Below are positions 34,295-41,821 of a stretch of DNA of 48,529 nt, one piece after another (position 1 is the stretch's first letter; each line of letters opens with the position of its first letter). The stretch is from Thermoplasmata archaeon. GTDB taxonomy: Archaea; Thermoplasmatota; Thermoplasmata; Lutacidiplasmatales; UBA184. The notes below the pieces were generated by a model that saw nothing but the letters and a program-made list of their open reading frames with translations, did not search any database and was not told where the DNA came from. Both the position numbers and the translations under genes were made by a program. The stretch is taken from the NCBI GenBank assembly GCA_030038605.1, contig JASHSU010000160.1, forward strand, positions 1 through 48,529. The letters are read 5' to 3'.

Positions 34295-34681
34295 CTACGT
34301 CCGGGAGATCTGGCGCCGGCCCATGGCATCCAGGTACTGGACCTCACCGCCCGGGGAGATCCGTCCCTTCGTTTCCTCGTCGATGGCCAGGCTGAACGTC
34401 TCGTAGTTCTCGAGGTCCATCAGCTGAACCTCGGTATCGGTCATCGACAGCACCTGGGCCTGCCGCTTGCCGATCATCGGCACCTGCACCTTGTGAGTCA
34501 CCGGAAAGACGACACTCCGCTTGCGCTGGTCGAACAACCCGACCGCGTCGATGCGGGCTTTCGCTTCCCCGTGCTTTCCCGGTTTGGAGGTCTGGATACT
34601 GAGGATACGGCACGGCTCCTCGTCGATGAGCATGTAGCGCCCCTCCTTCAGCTCGCGAACTTCCTGCTGGGTCCAGGCCAT
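34295..34681 (-). CDS. eif5A: Translation initiation factor IF-5A
   Basis: 128 residues, normal archaeal length. Helps ribosomes through poor peptide bonds such as polyproline. The hypusination site is Lys36 in Ser-Lys-Pro-Gly-Lys-His-Gly-Glu-Ala-Lys, followed by the OB-fold domain (about 70-128). The frame extends upstream to 34798 but ATG 34681 fits: it has a GAGGAG ribosome-binding site 7 nt before it and a TATA box 46 nt before it. The proline-rich proteins encoded next door would be natural clients, though that is general. Confidence 0.94.
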   Translation of the reverse strand: MAWTQQEVRELKEGRYMLIDEEPCRILSIQTSKPGKHGEAKARIDAVGLFDQRKRSVVFPVTHKVQVPMIGKRQAQVLSMTDTEVQLMDLENYETFSLAIDEETKGRISPGGEVQYLDAMGRRQISRT

Positions 34682-34719
34682 CGGAATTCTCCTCGAGGGT
34701 GCGGGGACGACCTCGGGGG

Positions 34720-34727
34720 GATAAGAG
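34720..34727 (-). promoter_or_regulatory. TATA box for IF-5A
   Basis: CTCTTATC on the minus strand predicts a start near 34697 and a 16-nt leader carrying GAGGAG. Confidence 0.5.
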
Positions 34728-34772
34728 TTGCGTGCGCGGGGGCCGCACCGGCGCTCGCAAACTCGACCCGAG

Positions 34773-34780
34773 GGTTTATT
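34773..34780 (+). promoter_or_regulatory. TATA box for the synthetase-like/DUF835 gene
   Basis: GGTTTATT; the usual 30-31 nt spacing puts transcription start near 34803, after ATG 34798 and before ATG 34825. Confidence 0.5.
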
Positions 34781-34824
34781 CCTCGCACCCTCCCTCAATG
34801 GGTACCGCCGCGCGGGTCGGTTGC

Positions 34825-37800
34825 ATGGGGGTCCTCGCGGAAAAGTACCGACCGAGCGAGGTCGAACGGGCGGCCCGGGAACTGTGGGCCACCCGGGGGT
34901 GGCCCCGACCGGACGGAGTCATCGGACGCTCGACGGCGCCGGTCGTGCGGCAGTACCTCGGCTCGTTGTTGCCCGGCGACGACCCCGGGCTCGTCGCATT
35001 TCGGTCGGTGGCCGCCGACGCGGACGCCCGGTATCTCGGGCTCGCCGGCCGTCGCGCGCTCGGGACCCTTCGCCGGGACTTCGACGGAGAGGAACCGACC
35101 GGTGCCCTGCTCCAGGGACTGTCCGTCTGGACCGGCGGCAGTGCCGGCAGCCCCGTCGACACGGGGGACCGGCACGCTGGGATCGAGACCCTCCTGGGCC
35201 GGATCGCGGCGTTGGGTCTCGTGGTGACCCGGGACACCTCCCTTCGTATCTGCCCCTCCTGCGCGCAGGCGCGCACGCCCGAGCGGATCATTTACCAACA
35301 GGAGGAGGGGGATGCGTACCTTGTCCGATTCCCTCTCCCGGTCACCGAGGGGGTCGTACATGCCCTGGTTTGGGTCGACGCGCCCTGGCGTCTCCTGGGG
35401 GCCAGTGCCCTCCTGGTAAACCCGACCCTGCCGTACGTGGTCGCGCGGTACCGACGTCGTGGCGTGGACGAGCGGATCCTCACGTCGCGCGCCTCCCTCG
35501 CTCGGCTGCTCGAATGGCTTCCGGGCGGTGAGGTCGAAGTCATGGAGGAGGGGAACGGGACCCATTGGCAGGGGCGCGCCTACCAGTACCCCCTCCGCCA
35601 CGAGTTCCCCATGGGCGGGGAGTTGAGTCCTCCGTCCGGGACCGTCCTGGCGGTCCCCGACGTGACCGACAGCGGTACGGGGATCGTGCCGTTGGTGCCG
35701 GGGCACGGGGGCACGGACGCCCAGATCGCCGACCGTCTCGGCATCACGGGCTGGCCCCTGGTGACCCCCCGCGGACAGCTGGACTTCAACCTCGCGCACA
35801 AGTACTCCGGTCTCGACCTGACCACCGCGAACGAGTTCGTCGCGCGGGACCTCGCCGAGAACGGTGCCCTGTTCGCCCGGCTGCGGGTGCGTCGGGGCGT
35901 TCCGCATTGTGCCCTGTGCGGCACCGCGCTCGTCTGGGCCCCCGGTCGGGCCTGGTGCCTCGAGCCGACGCGGTTGCCGGCGGAGCGCCGGGACCTGTAC
36001 CGACGTCTGTTACCGCACGACCCTCCCGTCGGTCAGGTCGAGGTCGCCGCCTGGCCGGTGAGCGAACCCCAGACGGCCTCGCCCGGTCCGGGCGTCGTGT
36101 CGCTGCTCGAATGCCCGCAGTGCGAACGGCTCGCCCCACTGTCCGCCGGACCGGAGTGCACCTGCGGCAACCATCGCAACCCGGTGGCCCGTCGACTGCT
36201 CCCGTCGATCGCGGGAGCGCTCGGCGCCTGGGCCCGGTTCGACCCGTTTCCCCCGGGCGATTCTGCCTGGCTGTACGTCAACGAACGTCGGCGCGCTCCG
36301 GCCGTCGTCCATCACCTGGCGGCCATGTCGGGGGTGAGCGGGGCGCCGAACGACGTCGGCCTCACCCTGCTCCCCGGAGTGCCGGAAGGCGGGATGCCCG
36401 AATTGGTCGCCTCGCTCGGGGCCGATGCGGTCCGAGCCGCGCTCGTCCGCGGAGAACGTCGGGAAGGTTCCGGCCCGACCTTCCCGGACCGATGTGCGCA
36501 GGAGGCCCGCCGTCTCGAACGGTTCTGGTCGGTCGCTCGTGACACCCTCGACCGGTGCGACGCCGGTATGTTGGCGACGTTCGCCCAACCGATCGCCGGG
36601 TCGCTCGGCGAGCTGGAGACCGAGGACCGGGCCCTCCTCGCCCGGTGGGAGCGGGTTCGACTGGCCGTACTGGCCGACTACGATCACCAGGCGGCGGGCG
36701 CCGCCTACCGCGCGCTGGCCCGATTCATGGCGACCGACCTGGAGGAGTACGTCGCTCGCGTCCGGCCCCGCCTCGACCGCTCGGCGACGACGCCGACGCG
36801 ACGGGGAGCCCTACGAACGCTTCACCATGTGCTGAGGGGCATCACCATCGACCTGGCGCCCGTCGCTCCGCATATCGCGGAGGTCGTGCACGGGGCTCTC
36901 GTCCCCGGGCGGACGAGCCTGTTCGAGACCTCGGTCGACCCGCTGGACTCCGCCGTGCTCGACGAGAGCTCGATGAAGGCGTGGGACCGATGGGGCTCGG
37001 TCGAGCGAGCGATCGCCCGATTCCGCCGGCGGGTGGGTCTGGCCCCATCGACGGCGATCCCGGCGATCGTCGCGGTGGCCCCCAACGACGAACTGGCCGC
37101 CCATCTGCGCTCGGACCGGTCGACGGTGCAGCGCCTCGCTCGCGTCACGAAGTTCGAGGCGTTCGGCCCCGGGACCCCGTGGACCGGCCGCCAGCGAACG
37201 TTGGAACCGGTCCTGTCCGAGATCCAGCGGGCCTATCCGACGGAAGCGAACCAGATCCTCCACCTCCTCCGACGCATGCCGGCTCGAAAACGTGGGGAGG
37301 CCGCGACGGGGGAGGAACTGTCGGTCGTCATCCACGGCCTCTCCCGACGGATCCTCCCTTCGATGGTCCAGTACACGGAGACGCTCCCCGAACGGTTCGT
37401 GCCGATACCGTGGGAGCTGGGCGAACTGTACGCCGAGCTGCCCGCACCGCAGCCCGTTCCCAAGCAGGTGCCGCCTCCGGTCTCGCCCGATGCGTTCCGC
37501 CTGCTCGCCCGCGTGGAGCGGGCACTCCGACGCGCGTCGGCAACCGAGGGGTACCGCCCGGGGCCGGTCCTCGTCGCCGTCGTCGACCCGCTCGCCAGCG
37601 AACTGCGCGCGTCGGCGACCGTTCTCGCATCCTTCCTGGGTGTACCGGAAGTGCGGGTCGTGGACCCGAGCGCCGAGGTTCCGGGCCCGAAGGAGGTGTA
37701 CGGACGGACTCGCACGGGGGTTCGCTGGTGGGCCCAGCTGACCGGCATCCCGCCCCGCCCTCGGCGCTCCAAGCACCGGGCCCTTCGCCCCCGGATGCCG

Positions 37801-39777
37801 CGGGTGCGCGCCGGAAAGTCGCTGGGGGGTATCCTCGGAGGGGACGTCGATTACGCCAGTGACGAAGAAGTCACGAAGGTCGAACAGATCCGCTCCCTCG
37901 CGCAGGAGTTGGACGGCGTCCTCGGAGCTCCGCTCCTGGGACCGACCAAGATCGCGACCGCTTGGGCGGCGGGTTTTCGGTCGACCGACGATTTCCGCGC
38001 CGCGCCGTTCGAACGGATCGAGCGGTTGCGCGGCTTTGAGCGACCGATCGCCGACCAGTTGGTCCGAAAGCTCGGCGGCGTCGTTCCGCCACCGGCCGCT
38101 CGGCCCCGGAGGACGCTGACGGCCCTCCCGCCTCCTTCGGACGGGGGCCCGGGGCTGCCCGAGGTACGACACTATGCGGAGGACTCGGTCCCCGTTCCTC
38201 CGCCCCCATTCGCCGGGCTGTCGGTCGAGCGTCCCGCGCCGAGCCCGCCTCCCGGCCGCCTGCGAACCTCGCCCGCTGCGACGGTTCCTCCCGTGCCGGC
38301 GATCAAAGCCTCGATGCCTGTACCTCCCGCGCCGCCTTCCGGTCTCGAGGAACCGCCGGTCGAGAAGGTGCCGTACGTCGCTCCACCCGTGGACTCGCCT
38401 CAGGATTCCGCGCCGGACGCAATGGCCGTCGAGCCGGCGCCACCGCCTCCCGCGGAGCCCGCGGTCGCCGACTCCGCGACCTTTTCCGCAGCGCCGGCGG
38501 CACCCCAATCTCCCGTCCCGGTCCCCGAGAACGCGCTCGAGCCGGCGGCTGAGGTACGACCCGACGACGACCCTGACACGTCAGCGCCCGGAGTGCCCCT
38601 CACGGAGGATTTGCCGGCCCCTCCTTCGACCGAGATTACCGCGGAATCCCCATCGCCTCCAGTCCCGCTCGAGGCGATGGCTCCGCCGTCGATCGAGACC
38701 GCGCCGGAGGCGCCCTCGCCGACCGCGTCGACCCCGGGGCCCGAGGACCGTCCCGAACCGGCGCCCGGAGTTACGGAGTCCGACCGGGCGGCCGAGGCCA
38801 ACGTCTCGGTCGAAGGGATTCCTGCCGAGCCGGGGGCCCAACGGGTGGACGCGCCCCTTCCGCTCGATGCTCCGACGACCCCCGAAGGACCCTCGGACGA
38901 GACTGTGAGCCCCGCGCCCACGCCTCGGGAGGTCACGCCCGAGCCGAATCTCGAAGCACCTCCGAACGTCGATCCGCCCGATTCTCCGGCGGCGTCAATC
39001 GACCCGACGGTGCCTCCGGAAGTAGTGGCCGAACCACCACCCTCACCGCCCGCGGAGCCCAGTGAGGCCGCAGTCCCCCCTGATGCGACCCTGGCGGCCG
39101 AGGCTCCCGTTCCCGGGCCCGCCGAGATCGACGCCCCGGCGTCCACGGTCGAGGTCCCAAGCTCGTCGCAGGACGAGCCGGTGCCAGAGGCCGAGGGAGG
39201 CACCGACGTCACCCCCGCGGTTCCGGAGACGGTCACGGTGACGGAGCCTCCGCCCTCGCCACCGGACCTTCCCTCCCCACCGCCGGAAGTGCTGCCGGTT
39301 GCCCCTCTGCCTCCTCCGACCCCGATCGGTGGAATCTCCCTCATCGTGGCCCCGTCCTACCTGCCCGCCTTCTCGCAGTTCCTCGAGGCGACCGCGGCCG
39401 GTCATCGCGGACTGTGCGTCGTCCGCGAATCCCCGGATCGACTGAGGGCCCACGTCGGACCCCGGCCGGTGGAGATCTATTGGCTGACGAACCTGGGCCG
39501 GGGCCTTACCCTACGTCCGAACGACCTGGAAGCATACGGTGCGTTCCTCCAGAAGGCCGTCGAGCAGGACCGGATCACGGCCGTGTTCCTCGAGGGGATC
39601 GAATACCTCACGCGGGTTCACGGGTCCGAACGGATCATCGAGCGCCTGAGCGCCTTCCACGTCCAGGCCCAGGCCCATCAAGCGCGCGTGTGGGTGTATC
39701 TCCATCCGGACCTGCTGCCGGCCGCCGACCTCGCCCAGTTCACGGCCGCCTTCGGCGGCGCCGCCTCCGCCGATTGA
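34825..39777 (+). CDS. Degenerate class I aminoacyl-tRNA synthetase paralogue fused to helix-hairpin-helix and DUF835 domains
   Basis: 1650 residues (1659 from ATG 34798). Residues 1-25 resemble the IleRS/ValRS start (Tyr-Arg-Pro-Ser-Glu-Val-Glu). The HIGH motif is absent. An editing-domain-like part follows: Trp-Val-Asp-Ala-Pro-Trp near 180 in place of the Thr-rich peptide, and a kept Gly-Thr-Gly-Ile-Val-x3-Pro-Gly-His-Gly-x2-Asp near 284. Cys-x2-Cys pairs lie near 362 and 430. The KMSKS site is replaced by Val-Pro-Glu-Gly-Gly near 518. An anticodon-binding-like helical part spans about 600-690, an IleRS C-terminal-like part ends near 875, and a helix-hairpin-helix near 1040-1085. A Pro/Ala/Glu-rich linker of about 400 residues leads to DUF835 (about 1502-1650). 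It cannot charge tRNA by the usual chemistry; tRNA binding or sensing is inference. Confidence 0.8.
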   Translation: MGVLAEKYRPSEVERAARELWATRGWPRPDGVIGRSTAPVVRQYLGSLLPGDDPGLVAFRSVAADADARYLGLAGRRALGTLRRDFDGEEPTGALLQGLSVWTGGSAGSPVDTGDRHAGIETLLGRIAALGLVVTRDTSLRICPSCAQARTPERIIYQQEEGDAYLVRFPLPVTEGVVHALVWVDAPWRLLGASALLVNPTLPYVVARYRRRGVDERILTSRASLARLLEWLPGGEVEVMEEGNGTHWQGRAYQYPLRHEFPMGGELSPPSGTVLAVPDVTDSGTGIVPLVPGHGGTDAQIADRLGITGWPLVTPRGQLDFNLAHKYSGLDLTTANEFVARDLAENGALFARLRVRRGVPHCALCGTALVWAPGRAWCLEPTRLPAERRDLYRRLLPHDPPVGQVEVAAWPVSEPQTASPGPGVVSLLECPQCERLAPLSAGPECTCGNHRNPVARRLLPSIAGALGAWARFDPFPPGDSAWLYVNERRRAPAVVHHLAAMSGVSGAPNDVGLTLLPGVPEGGMPELVASLGADAVRAALVRGERREGSGPTFPDRCAQEARRLERFWSVARDTLDRCDAGMLATFAQPIAGSLGELETEDRALLARWERVRLAVLADYDHQAAGAAYRALARFMATDLEEYVARVRPRLDRSATTPTRRGALRTLHHVLRGITIDLAPVAPHIAEVVHGALVPGRTSLFETSVDPLDSAVLDESSMKAWDRWGSVERAIARFRRRVGLAPSTAIPAIVAVAPNDELAAHLRSDRSTVQRLARVTKFEAFGPGTPWTGRQRTLEPVLSEIQRAYPTEANQILHLLRRMPARKRGEAATGEELSVVIHGLSRRILPSMVQYTETLPERFVPIPWELGELYAELPAPQPVPKQVPPPVSPDAFRLLARVERALRRASATEGYRPGPVLVAVVDPLASELRASATVLASFLGVPEVRVVDPSAEVPGPKEVYGRTRTGVRWWAQLTGIPPRPRRSKHRALRPRMPRVRAGKSLGGILGGDVDYASDEEVTKVEQIRSLAQELDGVLGAPLLGPTKIATAWAAGFRSTDDFRAAPFERIERLRGFERPIADQLVRKLGGVVPPPAARPRRTLTALPPPSDGGPGLPEVRHYAEDSVPVPPPPFAGLSVERPAPSPPPGRLRTSPAATVPPVPAIKASMPVPPAPPSGLEEPPVEKVPYVAPPVDSPQDSAPDAMAVEPAPPPPAEPAVADSATFSAAPAAPQSPVPVPENALEPAAEVRPDDDPDTSAPGVPLTEDLPAPPSTEITAESPSPPVPLEAMAPPSIETAPEAPSPTASTPGPEDRPEPAPGVTESDRAAEANVSVEGIPAEPGAQRVDAPLPLDAPTTPEGPSDETVSPAPTPREVTPEPNLEAPPNVDPPDSPAASIDPTVPPEVVAEPPPSPPAEPSEAAVPPDATLAAEAPVPGPAEIDAPASTVEVPSSSQDEPVPEAEGGTDVTPAVPETVTVTEPPPSPPDLPSPPPEVLPVAPLPPPTPIGGISLIVAPSYLPAFSQFLEATAAGHRGLCVVRESPDRLRAHVGPRPVEIYWLTNLGRGLTLRPNDLEAYGAFLQKAVEQDRITAVFLEGIEYLTRVHGSERIIERLSAFHVQAQAHQARVWVYLHPDLLPAADLAQFTAAFGGAASAD

Positions 39778-39856
39778 GTCGGTCATCCCGGCCCGAACGG
39801 GTCCGGGGTGGGAACGGAAGGGGTTGGGTAACGACCGAGGTCGTCCGTCGATCCGC

Positions 39857-40435
39857 CTACGGGCAGGTGCCCACGGCCGAGCACTGCTGGCTGACCTGGG
39901 TCACGCTGTTCAGCGTGATCGTGGCCGTCGCGGGCGAACCCAGGTCGTAGTAGAGGACGAACGTCTGCGCCGTCCCCGGCACGGTGGTCTGGGTCTCCAC
40001 GTACACGACGACAGTGGTGACGGTCGGCACCGTGCCGGTGGAGACCGAGATCTGCATCTCGACCTCCGTACTCGCCGGGGCGGTGGTCGCCTCGGTGAAC
40101 TTCCAGTAGTGGGTGATGTCGTTGACCGTCGGCGCGTTGATGGAGTAGCTCGTACCCGTCGCGGCCAGCACGGTGGGCGTGGCGGCCGTGGTCGACAGGG
40201 CCGTCGGCGTGCCCGTCTGGGTCGTGACGCCGGCCGATGCTTCGGTCCAGTAGGTCAGTGCCGCCGTGCCGTGGTAGACTCCGGCACCGGTCTCGGTGGG
40301 GCCCTGGGTGACCGCGAAGGACGCGGCCATGACCCAACTGCCGCCGATGACGAGCAGGGCGACGATCGTTCCGCCAAGGACGTGACGTGGTTTCAGTCGT
40401 GGTGTGCTGTGGTTGGAGGTGTTGGCGTGAGCCAT
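39857..40435 (-). CDS. Envelope protein, member 1 of three tandem paralogues
   Basis: 192 residues. One membrane/signal helix (about 19-42) then a Thr/Ser/Val-rich extracellular beta domain. Shared with its two neighbours: a Tyr/Thr-x-Ile-Asn segment, Ser-Thr-Glu-(Val/Ile/Leu)-Glu, Tyr-(Val/Leu/Ile)-Glu-Thr-Gln, Phe-x-(Leu/Val)-Tyr-(Tyr/Trp)-Asp, and a C-terminal Cys-x2-Val-Gly-x-Cys-Pro. The two Cys probably form a disulfide. I do not recognise the family. Start is ATG 40435 with GAGG upstream; an A-rich TATA-like box lies about 26 nt away. Confidence 0.7.
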   Translation of the reverse strand: MAHANTSNHSTPRLKPRHVLGGTIVALLVIGGSWVMAASFAVTQGPTETGAGVYHGTAALTYWTEASAGVTTQTGTPTALSTTAATPTVLAATGTSYSINAPTVNDITHYWKFTEATTAPASTEVEMQISVSTGTVPTVTTVVVYVETQTTVPGTAQTFVLYYDLGSPATATITLNSVTQVSQQCSAVGTCP

Positions 40436-40452
40436 CCCGGTACCTCGCCCGC

Positions 40453-40460
40453 ATTTTTTC
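40453..40460 (-). promoter_or_regulatory. A-rich TATA-like element for envelope paralogue 1
   Basis: GAAAAAAT on the minus strand starts 25 nt before ATG 40435, slightly closer than the 30-31 nt seen elsewhere. Confidence 0.35.
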
Positions 40461-40544
40461 GGGTCCGTCTACTTGAACCTGCTCCCGAGTAGGAACCCCG
40501 CCGGACCTGAGACACGGACCCGGCCGGCCCCGGCGGGCGGCCGC

Positions 40545-41120
40545 TCAGGGACAGTGCCCGACCGAGGTGCACACCAGGACGTCGACCTGCATCGTCTGGA
40601 TGGTGACCCCGCTCGGCCCGAACGACCCGGCGTCCCAATAGAGCGTGAACGTCAACGCGGCCGTCGGGTGGGTCGCCTGCGTTTCCAAGTACACCGTCTC
40701 GAGGACGGCGGGTCGGCTCAGTCCGTCGGTGAACCGCAGTTCCAGTTCGGTCGCGAGCGAGCCGGTCGTGCTTTCGGTGAACGACCACCGTACCGAGACG
40801 TTGCCGGCGGTGGACGGGTTGATGCGGTAGCTGGCCGACGTGACCGGCAGGAGCGTCGGGATCGCCGCGGTCACGGAGGCGGCCCCGGGGACCGGGGTCG
40901 GGATGTGCCAGATCTGGGTCGAGGCCCAGACCCAGTAGGTGGGCGTTGCTTCGCCGACATCGGCACCCTGGCCCTGCTCCGTCGCGCCCGGGCCGACCGT
41001 GGCCGGGGCGGCGCCACCCAGCCCGAACCACACGAACGACACCAGCAGCCCGACGGCGACGAGGACCCCCACCGTGAGACGACGCGGTGGCCGGCGGAGA
41101 GGGAAGGACCGGGCCGTCAT
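40545..41120 (-). CDS. Envelope protein, member 2 of three tandem paralogues
   Basis: 191 residues with a basic N-terminus (Arg-Arg-Pro-Pro-Arg-Arg), one membrane helix (about 15-36) and an extracellular beta-rich domain. Aligns with its neighbours through Tyr-Arg-Ile-Asn, Phe-Thr-Glu-Ser, Thr-Glu-Leu-Glu-Leu-Arg-Phe, Tyr-Leu-Glu-Thr-Gln, Phe-Thr-Leu-Tyr-Trp-Asp and C-terminal Cys-Thr-Ser-Val-Gly-His-Cys-Pro. ATG 41120 overlaps the stop of member 3 (ATGA), so the two are cotranslated. The frame runs further upstream, inside member 3, and that part is rejected. Confidence 0.7.
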   Translation of the reverse strand: MTARSFPLRRPPRRLTVGVLVAVGLLVSFVWFGLGGAAPATVGPGATEQGQGADVGEATPTYWVWASTQIWHIPTPVPGAASVTAAIPTLLPVTSASYRINPSTAGNVSVRWSFTESTTGSLATELELRFTDGLSRPAVLETVYLETQATHPTAALTFTLYWDAGSFGPSGVTIQTMQVDVLVCTSVGHCP

Positions 41121-41707
41121 GGACAGGTCCCTACCGCCGGGCAGACAAGGGACACCTCCAGCTGATTGACCCAGGTGACCCCGGTCGCCTGGCCGGAATC
41201 CCAGTAGACGGTGAACGACAGTGGGGCCCCGAGGGCCCGGCGCTGGGTCTCGATGTAGGCCGTGGCCGTCACGGACGTCGTGGCTGTCCCGAAATGGTAC
41301 TGGAGGACGAATCGGAGCTCGATCTCCGTCGAGAGGGCGATCCCGACGGTCTCGTTGAAGACCCAAACGAGGGCCTGGTCCCCTGCCGTGAGCGTGTTGA
41401 TCCGGGTCGTGCTCGAGAGGACCGGCAACCGGGTCGGGGCCGTCGCGGTGCCGCTCCACAGTCGCACCACGCCGGCGGGGGACGTCCCCGCGAGTGAGCC
41501 CACCTGTTGCCACTGCGGCAGGAAGTCGGTCGGAGCTTGAAGGCCGGCCAGCGTCTCGGTGGAGTGGATGACCTGGAAGTGAGCGCCCAGCCCGACACCG
41601 GTGAGAGCGAGGAGGACTGTCACGACGGCGGTGAGCGCTACCGCATGACGTCGGACGTACCTCGCCCGGGTACGGCGGGCCCCGGGCCCCCCGCGACGAA
41701 ATCGCAT
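41117..41707 (-). CDS. Envelope protein, member 3 of three tandem paralogues
   Basis: 196 residues; Arg-rich N-terminus, one membrane helix (about 22-44), then a beta-rich extracellular domain. Shares Thr-Arg-Ile-Asn, Ser-Thr-Glu-Ile-Glu-Leu-Arg-Phe, Tyr-Ile-Glu-Thr-Gln, Phe-Thr-Val-Tyr-Trp-Asp and C-terminal Cys-Pro-Ala-Val-Gly-Thr-Cys-Pro with the other two. First gene of the trio by transcription. AGTTATCT near 41765 may be its TATA box. The role (pilin-like, S-layer accessory or other) is not readable. Confidence 0.7.
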   Translation of the reverse strand: MRFRRGGPGARRTRARYVRRHAVALTAVVTVLLALTGVGLGAHFQVIHSTETLAGLQAPTDFLPQWQQVGSLAGTSPAGVVRLWSGTATAPTRLPVLSSTTRINTLTAGDQALVWVFNETVGIALSTEIELRFVLQYHFGTATTSVTATAYIETQRRALGAPLSFTVYWDSGQATGVTWVNQLEVSLVCPAVGTCP

Positions 41708-41821
41708 CGACGGTCGGAACGAGAGTCTCGGTCCTCCGAGGACCGGCGCGGTGTCTCGGGAGATAACTCCTTCTCGGGAGTGGAAGCGCGCTCGGCGGCG
41801 CCCGGACGTCCGACAAGGCGG

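Noticed and set aside
38100-39330. Separate Ser/Gly-rich minus-strand gene (38400-39344) in the linker region.
   Set aside because: It is the antisense of the Pro/Ala/Glu-rich linker; Pro codons read backwards give Gly/Ser runs. The plus frame is continuous through to a clear DUF835 domain.
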